DNA of 64,000 bases. Source: Coriolopsis trogii. Taxonomy: Eukaryota; Basidiomycota; Agaricomycetes; Polyporales; Polyporaceae. Position numbers and translations under genes: made by a program. The notes below the pieces were generated by a model that was not told where the DNA came from, did not search any database, and saw only the letters and a program-made list of their open reading frames with translations. How positions within the stretch are numbered: the stretch's first letter is position 1; each line of letters opens with the position of its first letter. The stretch lies in the NCBI GenBank assembly GCA_020543525.1, contig JAHYIO010000002.1, positions 248,001 through 312,000 of the forward strand. Direction: 5' to 3'. Shown here in pieces: positions 49,840 through 63,134 of this stretch.

Positions 49840-50935
49840 TCATGGAGACCTCCTTGCCGGACAAAGCGACGGACGCACAACTTTGCGATATGCCATCCCC
49901 ATCCCCGTCCACGGCAACGGTCGCGGACGCGGACGAGTCCCCACCGTGTTGAGCACGGGCCGCTCCATAGGACCCACAGCCGGAGCCAACACGGGAGACG
50001 TCGCCGACGTCCTCTGCACCTGCGTGTTCGCGCTCGGGCAGCCCACGAACGGTGGGATAGGCGAAGACGGAGGTAGTGGGGACTTGGACACCTGGGTCGT
50101 GGCTGTGACTTATGAGCGCGCTCGCGCTCACCGAGGACGACGGCGACCGGAATGGGGCCATGACGGACGTCGAGACCGAGCGCGGAGGCACAATGCGCGA
50201 GGATGCCGAGGGGCGGGCGGACGTGGACACGTTCGTTGGGCAGGAGCCAGGATTGTAAAGTGTGCCCGTGCGCGGACGTGCCACGCCGCCCGTCCCAGCG
50301 GTCCGCGCGCTTGCAGAGGTCACTGAGGGACGGGATTCCGCCACAGCAGAGGTGGTTCGTGTGACCGAGGGCGGAAATCTCCCTGCAGTCTGGGGAAGGC
50401 GGAGCAGTCGCGCGAGAAGAACTGGTAGCCTGCGAGCTTGTCACTGACCGCTTGAGTTGCGCGAGGCACTGGACACAATCGAGCTTGCGGACGCGCTTGA
50501 CTGCGTGCGGCTCCGCGTAGGACGAAGCGCCTCTATGGACATGATGCTTTCCATGTCCGCGGTGCTCAGACGACTCTGGGTGGAGCTGGTTGATGTGGAC
50601 CTAGAGAGCCGTCTTGCGCCCGGGCGAGGCCTGGGAGAGTAGGATGGAGGCGCGCTAGACAAGTTTATGACCGAAGTCGACTTGGAAAGCTGAGACGGCG
50701 CGCGAGACATCGACGAGTACATGGACCTTTGGCGCGAACTGTTTGTGGTGATGAGCCGTCGGGTGAGTAGTGAGGGCGCATCCTCGTCTTCACTGTCGCT
50801 CCATCCAAGTCCCATAGCGAGACCCATTCCGGCACGGAGGAGAGTCTGATCACGATGTCTGTTCCTTCTCCGTGAGGATCTCTGTAGATGCCAGACTGAT
50901 GCTGGTCGCTTGCGTTCGACCGAACGCGGATCCAT
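49840..50935 (-). CDS. Ser/Pro-rich hypothetical protein
   Basis: Three exons: 50935-50449, 50382-50132 and 50091-49840, giving 329 aa. I do not recognise a domain. The first 60 residues are basic and well ordered in composition (MDPRSVERKRPASVWHLQ, then GMGLAMGLGWSDSEDED); the rest is Ser/Thr/Pro/Arg-rich and probably disordered, ending in CPARRSP. The model rests on a GTCAGT donor and CTGCAG acceptor for intron 1 and a GTGAGC donor and CCCAG acceptor for intron 2, which together keep one frame. Part of exon 1 is repeated just upstream of the gene (50984-51115). The N-terminal block suggests a conserved fungal protein of unknown function; no localisation is claimed. Confidence 0.65.
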
Positions 50936-50983
50936 CTAGATTAGATGCCGTCCGTGGCCGGGCCCGCCGGGGTGCTCGAAGTG

Positions 50984-51115
50984 GACCTAGAGAGCCGTGT
51001 TGCGCCTGGGCAAGGCACTGAAGAGCAGGACGGAGACGCGCTATGCGAGTCCCCAGGGAGTTCCTTCTCCGTCCAGTGTCTCGAGGATCTCTGTAGATGC
51101 CAGACTTGGCCGCTG
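50984..51115 (-). pseudogene. Partial, internally deleted copy of the Ser/Pro-rich gene exon 1
   Basis: Two blocks match the neighbouring exon 1 in the same order and orientation. 50984-51046 resembles 50595-50658 (shared GTGGACCTAGAGAGCCGT), and 51060-51108 resembles 50861-50903 (shared GAGGATCTCTGTAGATGCCA). About 200 bp present between the two blocks in the gene are missing here. No ORF of the gene survives. Confidence 0.75.
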
Positions 51116-51600
51116 GTCGTCGCTACATTACATCCGTAGGCGTGAGCATTTTGAACTCAGCCATAAATATCATGCCGTAGGAGACATACCCTCTGAATCC
51201 AACGTGAGAGCACTGTTCGCGCGCTTCCCCTGCTCGTCTTCGTTGTCATCAACTTGAACGTACAAGGACTCGGAGAGCTGGGCCTCGGAGCTTCGACTGA
51301 GGCATTGGCGAGCCCTCGTATAGCACAGGGTGAAGGCTACATGTGTCGCAAATGATGACAGTCAGGTCGATGATGTCGAGGGATGGGACATACGGTAAAG
51401 GAGTGTATGTAAAATGAGAGATTGAAGGTCCAAGTCGCTGGCGGTGAGTATCGGGCGCTAGTATAGACTAGGAGCACAGCCACGTCTGGCTGGTTCCAGC
51501 GCCTGTACGGGACTTGTCACTTCCATCACTACCTAGAGCCCCTTCACTCCCACTCCTCTCACCTTAACTTCGATAATCACCCGATCCGGGAACATTCAAG
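51116..51600. other. Intergenic upstream of FunK1-5
   Basis: No gene seen. The region before FunK1-5 aligns loosely with the leader of FunK1-4, but the ATG of FunK1-4 corresponds to ATC here. Confidence 0.45.
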
Positions 51601-54600
51601 CACGGTTAGAAGAGAGACTCGACAACATGAAGAGGAAGCTGCCGGACGACTGCATCATTCGGATGAGTTTATCCCAGTTCCATCACGACGTCCTCCTCAA
51701 CGCTGCGGCAGACTTCAACCGCAGCCATACCAAAGTTAGCGATATTTGCATGCTGTACAGACAGCCGCTACTTGGGGAGCGCGTAGCGCAGAAGCATTGT
51801 GCGGCTGTTTGGGTGCGTCTCGCAGTGATGGTATCATACCCCCCATACCATTTGCTAACCAAGAGGCGCTTCAGGCGGAGGTCGACAGGAAGCATGGGTT
51901 ATGCCCTGGCTACGTTATGCACTTGTCTGAAGATTACTATTCTGAAAACTGTGAAGAGTGGGACGACAATAGACGAGTCATGCACAGCTCATTCATCCTG
52001 AACACCGATCACAAACGCGTGATTTTACCAGACACTCTCAATCTGGGCCTGCAACAAATATATAACCTTCATGTGCGGCGGAATCCGTCGAGATCCATTT
52101 GAAGACATGAATAGCGAGTCCGACCCGGACGCCCCGATCCACGATATCACCGACCACATTATCTGCATCGCCGAGCATGTCTTCGCATACCAGCCGCGGA
52201 CCGCGCTCTTCATGCTCTAATCGACACCAGCAACGACACCTTTCGGGCTATACGCTGGGGTCACTCTGGGGTGATTGCAACCGAAGCGGTGAACTACATC
52301 AAGTCGTCTCTAGACACTCGGAAGCTCCTCGAGGTCTTGTACGCATTCTCACAACTCAGTCCTGAACAGCAAGGCCTCGATGCGACCGCCATCCCTCTCT
52401 CACCGGACTCATGTGGCTGGAAGAGGATGGATGCGCTCGCCCAACCATGCCCATCCGATCTCAACCATGAAGAGAGGTGGCTTGAGGAGGGTGTCGAGAT
52501 CGATCCTAGCTTTCTCGACCCGAATGTCTCCTCACCGGATGGAGAGCTGGACGACGGAGATGACCGTCTGCATCAAGATCCGACGTGTTCTTGCCAGAGT
52601 TTGTCTTCCATGCACTCGTGCCCGCCATCAACTATCCCGGTCTTCACTCACGTTCGCGACTACTTCCGGCGGTCCCTCCATGCTGCATTCCCGCGATACG
52701 TACTGAAGGTTGGCGGCAGGGACTACCTTGTAGGCCAACCTGTCTTTGTTGCCCGCGGGCTGTTCGGCCGTGGAACCAAGGGGTTCATCGCACTAGAGTG
52801 GAAGACGCAACGACTTGTCTGGTTCAAGGACTCGTGGCGCTCATACTACGAGTCAATGGACCCGGAAGGCTACGTCCTCGAAGAACTCAACAAAGCCAAC
52901 GCAATGCTGAATGTTCCGACCGTCGTTGCATATGAGGACGTTCGGGAGACTGGGCCCGAAGCTCGGGAGCAGCAGACGAAAACGTCAGAGTACTCTCCTC
53001 TGACTGGTCACAAGACTGTCACCAAGCGATCCTCGGCTTTCCACAGTTCTGGCTCTGACATAAACGGATCCTCGGGGAAGCGGGCTCAGGTTTGCAGGCC
53101 TCCTTCGAAATCGAAGCCGATTCCGCGTGGTAGTTCATCCCACCTTCCGAAGAGTGCCAATCCCCGGATGCTTGATTCGCCCTCTCCATTGTCCATGCTG
53201 TCTCCGACTCTTATTGCCTCGGAACCTGAGAAGGCAGAGATACCTCTCTTCAGGAGGACGTCCATGTCCATGCTCATTCAGGGGAACAAAAAAGGACACA
53301 GGCAACGTCAAGGTACGGGCTTGCAACACATGGTCCATACCCGTCTCATTGTGCGCGAGATCTGTCTACCACTCATCGCTTTCACCAGTAGTCGCCAAAT
53401 GGTGCGGATTGTATACGAGTGCTTGTGTGGTACGTCTACAAGTGCCCCCGTCACATGTCCTCATACGCCCATTCAGTCTTGATTGTTCCGTTTCAGCACA
53501 CGAAGTGGCGTACACGACGTGCGAATACATGCATCGAGACGTCAGTGCGGAAATTTTCTGATACATCCCTGCGTCTTGCGCGACAGGAAATTGGGAAAGC
53601 ACCGCGTCTCTTGGAAGGGCCTTCTTGCTGACTGGGAGCTTGCCAAGCACGCCGATAAACAATTTGCCCTACGGCCTCAACGAACAGTATGTTCATGATA
53701 TCATCCGCTACCCGACCCCAGCAAACTGACTCGCACACAGGGAACTTGGCATTTTACGTCTGTCTCCCTCCTTTGTGCCACGCCTGGAGCTCCCGTAACT
53801 ATCCCAGATGAACTCGAGGCTTTCGTGCACGTGCTTGTGTTTGGAGCGTTCCAACGCATGAAGTCCAACATCCATCCAAATGCGAGGCAGGTTTTCTACT
53901 ACGACTACTTCGAGGGCCACGCGCGGGACTTGACGGGTAAATACATCGCTCCGTATGCGAAAAGCCTGTCCATCATCCGAGAAGGCCAACTGACCCATAG
54001 AATGCGCCGCATCAAATTCTCCTCACCTGCAGCCAATGGAAGAGAGAAGCACGTCTTGAACACCGTCATCTCGAGGCTGTTCGGCATCCTCCACGCCCGG
54101 TATGCTATACAGAGCTGGGAGGAATGGCTACTAGACTCGAAGGATCGCCAGACCACACTTGCACAGCGCCAGATCCCTCAGACGGTTTCGATGGCGGCTA
54201 GTACAAGCCCACGCCCAATATCCCCATTTGCAGATTGGCCAATGGAGGATATGGATCCGGACCTTCCTTCTTCCCCCGTCAGCCTCGATTCGCACTCGGA
54301 GGATTCGCCTCCGGAGCCATCCCCTGCGATGTACGAGAAAGCAGAGCTGATCGAGATACACGCCGGAGTACGATCAGTCCTCCACACCTATCTCTTCGAT
54401 CCTCGTCATACTCGTTTGTGGCCCTCCCACGACGTCCTCAAGAGCGACGACGACATTCAACGCTCCTCTACAGTTGAGGCTGCGAAGACACATGGAACTA
54501 GAGTTACTGGCGACAGCCGACCCGCCACGGGGAATGCGGCAGGTACTCAACACGCTACGAACGCCCCTTCGCGTGTCTCCAGTGCCCTTCCGACCGCTTC

Positions 54601-55060
54601 CAAAGTACGAAAGGCCAGTGCGCCCGAGTCAATAGAGGACACGCGTCCTGCCAAACGTGCGCGCAGAACGCCTGCCGCCCCGACGGAAGCAGCAGTAAGC
54701 GAGACACCCGCGCGCAGAGTCACGCGGAGCCGCGCCGCCGCCAACGATGTCGCACAAGCTGCTCCCGCTGCAACAGCCACCGGCGCGCAGGCGAACATGC
54801 GCAGGACTCGGAGTATGAGCGGTATCGTTGCGAGCCGTTCTGCCACTGCCAGTGGACAGCGCGACACTGCTGCGGCACGAGGCGGCGGAGGTAGCGCGGG
54901 CACCGGTACGCGCGTCACTCGCTCGACGACCAGACGGCTCCTCCGCGAGGAGCAGACGAACACTGCTAGAGCATCGCGCGGCAACGGACGAGGCGGGCGC
55001 GGCGGCCAGGCCCGCCAGAGGGGTCGTGCTCAGGCTCAGGCTGCCAGTGGGCGCCGGTGA
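51601..55060 (+). pseudogene. FunK1 protein kinase pseudogene (FunK1-5), three frameshifts
   Basis: The same four-exon layout as FunK1-4 can be traced: about 51627-51812, 51875-53429, 53497-53686 and 53741-55060. Three single-base changes break the frame: one extra base between about 52055 and 52072 (within the LQQ...DPFED segment), one missing base near 52217 (just after ALFML, giving an immediate TAA), and one missing base near 53548-53552 inside the catalytic loop, so the frame after HRDVSA ends in TGA four codons later. Exon 3 is 190 nt here versus 191 nt in copies 2, 3 and 4. No start codon was found upstream of the conserved GNIQARLEERLDN segment. The remaining frames are long and well conserved (403 and 411 codons), which suggests recent inactivation. 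The tail keeps TRSRAA, MRRTRSM and RGG-type motifs as in FunK1-4. Confidence 0.85.
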
Positions 55061-55503
55061 AAGGCGGCAGAATTCTGCAACGCCTAGCCAAATCGCCATG
55101 GATGCGATCATTAGCATGCACATCGCATTCCGTCAGGTATATTCCTCTACTCCCTTGTCAATCGTAGACTACCTGTTGCTTGCCAGTGAAGCTACATCTG
55201 TATCACACATCTGTGTTATACCGACACAGTTCAAGTTGTTCACCTCAGGCAGGCTCCATCTCAGCCCAATACCTACTAGAACGTGAACTTGAAGCAACGA
55301 CAGTACTCTGTCCAGACTCCAGAACTCCGAGCAGACCGCCCAAGCAGACGCGACGATTCTTGTCGCTGAGACTCGGACGGTGGCACGCACATCGATATCG
55401 GCTTGATGGCACTTGAACTGGTTGGGCGCACGTACGCAGTCGAGTATCTTGAAGGTGCCCTGCGCGTCTTCGTCTCTATATATACGTACGCTGTATCATT
55501 GAC
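55061..55503. other. Intergenic, nothing recognised
   Basis: Spacer between the FunK1-5 tail and the next ORF. It ends with a TATATATA tract. Confidence 0.5.
55477..55484 (+). promoter_or_regulatory. TATATATA tract upstream of a short ORF
   Basis: It could be the TATA element of the ORF at 55504, but the distance to that ATG is only about 20 bp, so the ATG would lie at or before the expected transcription start. Confidence 0.3.
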
Positions 55504-55926
55504 ATGAAGCCGCCATGGCCCCGCGATGACCTCCTTCCCGACGACGAGCTCGAGGGCTGGGAGTCTGTGGGGAGACACTGTTATAACTTATCGAGCCCAT
55601 ACTGGTGGCTAGTGGCCACTCCCACCAGCAACAGCATTGACAGTGGCGATCTGAGTGGAAATGGTGTGTACGCGTCCGCACTGGAGGCGGGAGACCACCG
55701 GCCTACGAAACGACCCCGCTGCACCCCGACGCCCGCAAGAGCCACGGATTCCACTGTGTCAAGGGGTCAAGGAACTCATGAACAGAGAGACACGACACCA
55801 GGCATGTTCCGGTTCCAGACCCCACCCATGCGCACATGGTATACCCGAGAAGGAGAAGGACCATCGCGACACCAGAAACGATGGTCGGTGGTGGGACAGC
55901 GTGCGATCCGATCGGAGCGGAGCTAA
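55504..55926 (+). CDS. Hypothetical short protein
   Basis: A single 140-codon ORF. I do not recognise it. It begins MKPPWPRDDLLPDDELEGW, has an aromatic patch (SSPYWWLVATP), a basic KRPR stretch and a polar, probably disordered C-terminus. There is no paralogue in the window. It is convergent with CDK1. The close TATA tract and absence of introns make it uncertain; it may be spurious or start elsewhere. Confidence 0.35.
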   Translation: MKPPWPRDDLLPDDELEGWESVGRHCYNLSSPYWWLVATPTSNSIDSGDLSGNGVYASALEAGDHRPTKRPRCTPTPARATDSTVSRGQGTHEQRDTTPGMFRFQTPPMRTWYTREGEGPSRHQKRWSVVGQRAIRSERS

Positions 55927-56306
55927 GCTGGACAAAAATCCGAAGCGAGACCTGCAGACTTGAGAGAACGAGGTAGTGACACAAGTTAGGGACGCACGGG
56001 TGGCGCGAATACACTGTAATGTACGTCTTGTATGTATGTGTGTGTATGTACGTATATGTGGGGTGCTGTAGCGGTAACTTGTAACACTTGTAACAAAAAC
56101 GACGGCGGCGGCAGCGGCGGATATCGACACGGGAGGGGAGGAACGGATTCGAATTGCGTGGGCGAACGATCGTGATGCGAGGACGACGACTGAGACAAAG
56201 TGGAGACGCGAGACGTGGGATGGTGGACATGAACGTTGGAGCGGGTTTGGCGGACGATGAAAAGCGACATAGGGGCAGCATAGCGAGGAACACGACGGGA
56301 GGGACA
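55927..56306. other. 3' flank of CDK1
   Basis: Non-coding spacer between the convergent short ORF and CDK1, probably the CDK1 3' UTR. It contains a TG-rich microsatellite. Confidence 0.5.
56031..56060. repeat. TG/TATG microsatellite
   Basis: An imperfect run of TATG and TG units on the plus strand, in the CDK1 downstream region. Confidence 0.75.
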
Positions 56307-58035
<1,729 letters not shown>

Positions 58036-58112
58036 GCTGTCTGATGCGTTTCTCTTGAGGAGGTCAAGGAGAGATGTGTAGGAGACGACGAAAGAGTTGA
58101 TTGGCGCACGTA

Positions 58113-58178
58113 CGGAAGGAAGGGGGACGACGGGGGCAAGAGCGAGGGGGACGAGAGCGAGGCGAAAGGGAGGAGAGC
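58113..58178 (-). promoter_or_regulatory. CT-rich block upstream of CDK1
   Basis: Purine-rich on the plus strand, hence pyrimidine-rich on the CDK1 sense strand, about 80-145 bp before the start codon. Such blocks often precede fungal transcription starts. Confidence 0.4.
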
Positions 58179-60084
58179 CATGGACTTTATTGGGATGACG
58201 TAAGCAGCAGGTGCGCGGCCGGATAAGGGAATAGCATGCGGTGCGGGGAGCAACGGTCGACAATTGGGGCAGGTTCAAAAGCAAACACTCTCTCCAGTCC
58301 CTGTCAATCCCCGCCATATCATGCGGCGCGCTGCCTGGAACGTCGCCATTCTCAGAAGCCCTGCTGCAGTCTCACACGTTTTGTCCTGCAATCTTGTGGC
58401 GCACAATGCTACCACCTGAGCCATCCGTGGAAGTCTCGACAAATCAGACAAGAACACATGAAAGGCTTTGAGAGCAATTGCAACTCCAAATGTCCAGTCT
58501 TGCTTTCCTCGCTGTCGCGGCAGGCACAGAGTCGCTCCTCGACCACTCGGCTCCGGACTCCATACGCGTGATCGCTGACGCGCTGCCTCCTCTTGCTTGT
58601 TGCAGAAGCTTCTTGTCCGCACGACTGGCGCACGACGTTCGCCTCGTCGACACGCGCAGTCACGATGCCGAATACCTCACAACGTAAAACGACCACAGGC
58701 TCAGCGTCGTATCAGCGAACGAACCCCACGACGCACTCTGCGGCGCGAATGGATCTCCGGCACCGATCGCGATCTGGGTCATATGCACCTCCGTCCCAGA
58801 ACCGCGCCTGGCTCTCATGCCACTTGGTCTGTCACAACACCCAGACAACAGTCATCATGCTTCGCTCTACCGCAGCGCCGAAGGAAGGTCGTGCATGCAT
58901 CCCCGGCCCGGCCGTGGATATACACGGTATTGCATCTCCTTTGCGGAGCTCCCTCAAGGCACATCGTCTCTCAAAGAACCAACCGACGTGCTGGCCGGCG
59001 TTCTAACACGTACCGGGCTAGGGACGGCCATGCAAGTGGCGTGAGCTCTCCCGGTATATGTGGTGAAGGTACTCCATCCCAATGTGGACGGTCGCGCGCT
59101 CTTGAGGCCACCTTAATCGACAACACCGCCGCTCCTCCCCCACGTCGCACGGCAGCATTGACGGACTCCGTTTACCGATCGTTACCATTACCTTTGAGCC
59201 GCACGACGAATGGTACACTCCCGGCGCAAACAAAGACTACAATGACCCAGTTGACATGAGACAGTCTTGCGCCTTGGGCGGGCGAGGGATATAATCCGTA
59301 TCATCTGGACGACCTACCTCCAAGTTCCCGCCGGGGCGATGCCGACGAACTCGCTCCCACCCTCCTGTCCCAGGAACGCTATACCCCGACGCCCTGGCAG
59401 ACGCAAACATACATACAGGGCGTACAGCCACGGCGATCAACCCTGACGCAACGAAGTGTAGACTTTGCCATTTGATGTCGCATATAATCAGTATCGCAGT
59501 GCGACTGTCGTGCGCCGGTTTCAGTTGTAAATCAAACCTCCGATCACCGATCCATAGAGGTACCCACACAGTACCCCGACGACAGCCTTGTCAACAGGAG
59601 ATGTGAGCTATTCCTACGGCAAACGATGACGTTTGTCTAAATATCATAATCCAATGATTATAACCGCCACGGCACCGCAGTTCGCAAAGCTACGCATAGG
59701 CAGCGACTAGGAGTCGACTCTCTACTAGCTATCCTTCGAGTCCTCCAGCATCCGCCGATTAACGATCATCCTTGACTACCCCTGTCCTTCCCTAGAGGCT
59801 AGCTTACTATACACCGTTGCCGGCAATCAGGCTGGGACGTGTAAATATAGAGACACTCCTGAATCTGTGATCCGGAGTTGGTGTATGCGCATCGCATCAA
59901 AATATTTTCTCTATCGGGAGCTGGCGACAGGAAGGTGGCATGTGTAATGGGCGCCTCAGGATCCGAGCCTATCGATGGAGACTGCTAGCTGGCGGCGCTG
60001 CGCACCTCGGCCTGCTGCATATAAGTATGTTGCGATCTGCGAAAGTACGACAGCATCATCAAACTCCCGCTCAGATTGTCAAAC
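58179..60084. other. Divergent intergenic region, CDK1 / dienelactone hydrolase
   Basis: About 1.9 kb without a recognisable gene. The ORF of 220 codons at 58597-59259 (+) has no domain and overlaps other unsupported frames. The ends hold the promoters of the two flanking genes. Confidence 0.5.
60020..60025 (+). promoter_or_regulatory. TATA box of the dienelactone hydrolase gene
   Basis: TATAAG 65 bp upstream of the start codon. Confidence 0.45.
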
Positions 60085-61186
60085 ATGTCTCTTTGCGATC
60101 ACTGTGTGTCTGGTCAGTCGCCGTTCGTTTCCGTCTTCGTGTACGACGTTGAACTTACGAACGATGATACCGTCCCAGGCGTCCGTCATGAAGGGACACC
60201 CGAGGGTACGTCTACTAGACACGCCCCGTTAACACCGGACCTAATGTTGATGGCCTCCTAACCTCCTCCAGGCAAAGTCGAGACGATCGGCGGCATCGAA
60301 TGCTACGTCGCCACTCCGACCGTCGACTACCCCAAAGACAAAGTCGTCCTCTACCTGACCGACGTCTTCGGCATCGCGCTCCCCAACGCCAAGGTAACGC
60401 ACACGCCCTCCGCCGCCAACTTGCGCACACTGAACTCACCCATGCCTCTTTTCCTCTGCCGGGCTCGAACGCCGAACAGCTGCTCGCAGACGACTACGCC
60501 CGGAACGGCTTCAAGGTGATCATGCCCGACCTGTTCGACAGCGACCCCATCCCGGCCGACGTCCTCCAGCCCGGCTCGAGGCCCGACTTCCCAGCCTGGC
60601 TCGCCAAGCACGGGAACGAGCGGGTGCTCGCCATCGTCCGCGCCGTCCTCGCCGCGCTCAAAACCCAAGGCGTGGCCAAGGTCGCCGCGCTCGGCTTCTG
60701 CTTCGGCGCGCGCGCCGCGTTCGACCTCGCCTTTGCGGGGGAGGTGCACGTCGTCGGGGTCTCGCACCCTTCTTTGCTCAAGATCCCGGACGACCTGAAT
60801 GTTTGTACCCGTCTTTTTTTCTCCCCTCTTTGCCGGTGCTCGCATGCTTATCTTGGTTTGCTGTGATGGAACAGAAATACGTCGAGGTTTCCAAGGCGCC
60901 GTTGTTGATCAACTCGTGCGAGACGGACGTGATGTTCCCCCAGGAAGCCCAGGCGAAGGCGGATGAGATCCTTGGGGGCGGCAAGTTCGCGCCTGGATAT
61001 GAACGGACCTATTGGGAGGGATGCACACACGGGTTCACCGTCCGCGGCGACCTGGTGAGTGGACGATTCTCGGTTTCTGTCAGGTGCTGCGGTCGCTCAC
61101 CTCCATGTCAGAGCAATCCCAAAGTCAAGGCGGGCAAAGAGGGAGCCTTCAAGGCGACCGTGGAGTTCCTCATCAAGCACCTCTAA
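60085..61186 (+). CDS. Dienelactone hydrolase family protein
   Basis: Six exons: 60085-60112, 60179-60205, 60272-60393, 60480-60800, 60875-61054 and 61112-61186, giving 250 aa, the usual size for the family. These are alpha/beta hydrolases with a Cys-Asp-His triad. Seen: the typical fungal N-terminus MSLCDHC...GVRHEGTPEGK, the nucleophile elbow GFCFGA (C133), the Asp in SCETD (D184) and the His in GCTHGF (H218). There is no signal peptide, so it is probably cytosolic. Fungal members are often annotated for aromatic-compound breakdown, but the substrate of this subgroup is generally unknown. The first two exons are small (28 and 27 nt) and supported by the conserved N-terminal sequence. It converges on GPN1, with 362 bp between the stops. 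Confidence 0.94.
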
Positions 61187-61548
61187 CAGCATAGGTATGA
61201 ATCGAACGGAGATCAGAGAGAGGACGCGTCTGCCTTGGCCGGAGGAACGGGACGAGCCACACAGGCATCCTGTACGATACAGAACATCCTCATCCCACCA
61301 TGAGCAGGAGAGCACGGAGTGTATCTCCTCGACGATACCGGGATGTTCTGAGGGTTATGCTTGCCTGATGTAGCGTACCTTCGCCTCATGTTTAGTCTAG
61401 TACATGTCATTGTCACAGTGTCTTCTGCTACCCGGGCCTAGGCCACGTCATTCCTTCATCAGGGCGTGATCGCATCCGTGTCACGTCGATATACTGTCCC
61501 GACCACGCGTCCTCGGCTGAGCGTGCAGGAAGACCACTCCGTCAGCGC
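61187..61548. other. Convergent 3' region
   Basis: Spacer between the stop codons of the dienelactone hydrolase gene and GPN1. No feature recognised. Confidence 0.55.
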
Positions 61549-62929
61549 TCACGCACACAACGAGGCACAGACGCGCCACTCACTGCGGTCGATGATATTG
61601 ATATCCGTATCGTCGTCATCGTCGTCGTCGTCGCCCTCCTCTGCAGAGGGATCCCACTTGTCGGCAGCGGCAGCAGCCGGGTTTTTCTCCCGGTCGACGG
61701 TAAGGTCCTTCATGAACCTACTCAGCGACTCGTCCTTCATCTCCTTGAGAGACTTATCCCGAGCTGCACGGGCGCGCTGGAGCTCCGGAAGGTATTCTCT
61801 AAAAGGTACTGGGGTGAGCACGAGGACGGGCGAACGGCGTTCCGGGGACAGAGGGCGTACTTCTCGTATTCAGCACGGGACGCGTCTACGGCATCGAAGA
61901 ACTCCTTGACGCCTGCGCCTGTGACGCTAGACACTCCGACAGCCTGCAATCAATTTTTGGTGAGCCGCCCATCAGGGGAGGGAAGAGATGGCTTACGGTA
62001 AGGTGTTTGTAAAACTCATCAAGTACGAGACTCATACTGTTCATGAGGCTGTTCATGTATGTCGGCTCGCCCTCGTCGTCGGTTGTACCCTGGTGTGAGG
62101 CAAGAGCGGCTTGGAAAGCCTCGAAGTCCTGCATCCATTCAATTGCAAAGTCGTGCGGGCGCACGTCTGTCTTGTTGAAGACGAGAATGAAGGGTAGCTT
62201 CGTCTTGTAAAGAATACTGTAGACGATCGGTCAGGGCAAAGCATCCAGAACGAGGCTCGAACGAATACTTCATACCTGCAGGCGTAGAGCATGTTGGACA
62301 TGAATGTGGCAGGAGCCGTTGTTCGTGGCGTATCAATGACGTATGCGACGACGGTGGGCAGGGACGATGCGACGGCGTCCGTGATGATGGCACCAGAAGC
62401 AGACCAGGTGAAGATCTCTATCTGCCCTGGGGTGTCCAGGATCACATAGCTGTGTGTGGTCAACGACGGGCAGTTCTGCAGTCCCGAAAAACTTACTCCA
62501 CTGTGTCCGCGCGTTTCTCAACCAGGTCGAGCACTTGGTCGAACTTGGTTGTGAAGAGATTCAGAGCGGTGAGAATGCCACCGTTCGGACCGAGGTTGTA
62601 CCTGAGAGCCGCTTAGGGATCAGTAACCACAAATAAGGCGCATATAGAAAAGTCGACACACACTCCTTCATGACTTGGTGGTAATCGACGGTGTCTCTGA
62701 TGTCGATGTTGGCCTCGTATGGTGTGTTCGCAACGGCAGGGTCGAGGTTAAGAACGTAGGGTGGTGATGGCGGTTCGAGCGAGTGCAAGTACGAGTTAAT
62801 TCGTTGCACGAAAGTCGATTTTCCTGCCCCAGCCATGCCTATGGTGATAATCACGACCGGCTTCTTCTTCTCTGAATCTGAGCCAGTTTGCGCCCCGGAA
62901 GAGCTGGCCGCCGTATTTCCTGGCTGCAT
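61549..62929 (-). CDS. GPN1: GPN-loop GTPase 1 (Npa3/XAB1 family)
   Basis: Six exons: 62929-62664, 62601-62497, 62449-62276, 62216-61997, 61943-61861 and 61798-61549, giving 365 aa. GPN1 helps assemble RNA polymerase II and bring it into the nucleus. Seen: P-loop GMAGAGKST at 31-39, the diagnostic Gly-Pro-Asn insert in YNLGPNGG at about 90-97, DTPGQ at 129-133, NKTD at 196-199, a coiled basic/acidic C-terminal region ([15 protein letters not shown]) and an acidic run of eight Asp near the end. Met at 62929 is the first ATG; the in-frame codon five positions upstream is GTG. It is divergent from the FHA gene, with a 205-bp gap. Confidence 0.95.
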
Positions 62930-63134
62930 TTTTTTTTCTTTCACCGTGCGGAGGAGCAGGTGGTGGTCGGGGTCAGAGAATGCTGTGGCTCGCTAAGCCC
63001 ATTTGCACCGATGAGGAAATCGGTGACGCGTGACTTATTACGTTACCCATTATAAGTGCGCTTCCGGGGCTGTCTCCGCGTTTCTCTCGACGATAATCTC
63101 GACCTCCACAACGACGACCGCAAGCACAACAACA
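62930..63134. promoter_or_regulatory. Bidirectional promoter region, GPN1 / FHA gene
   Basis: Only 205 bp separate two divergent start codons, so both genes must be controlled from here. TATAAG at 63051-63056 lies 84 bp before the FHA gene start on the plus strand. No clear TATA is seen for GPN1. Confidence 0.6.

Noticed and set aside
58597..59259. 220-codon ORF between CDK1 and the hydrolase gene
   Set aside because: Very Arg/Ser-rich without a domain, no convincing start context, and similar-length frames overlap it.
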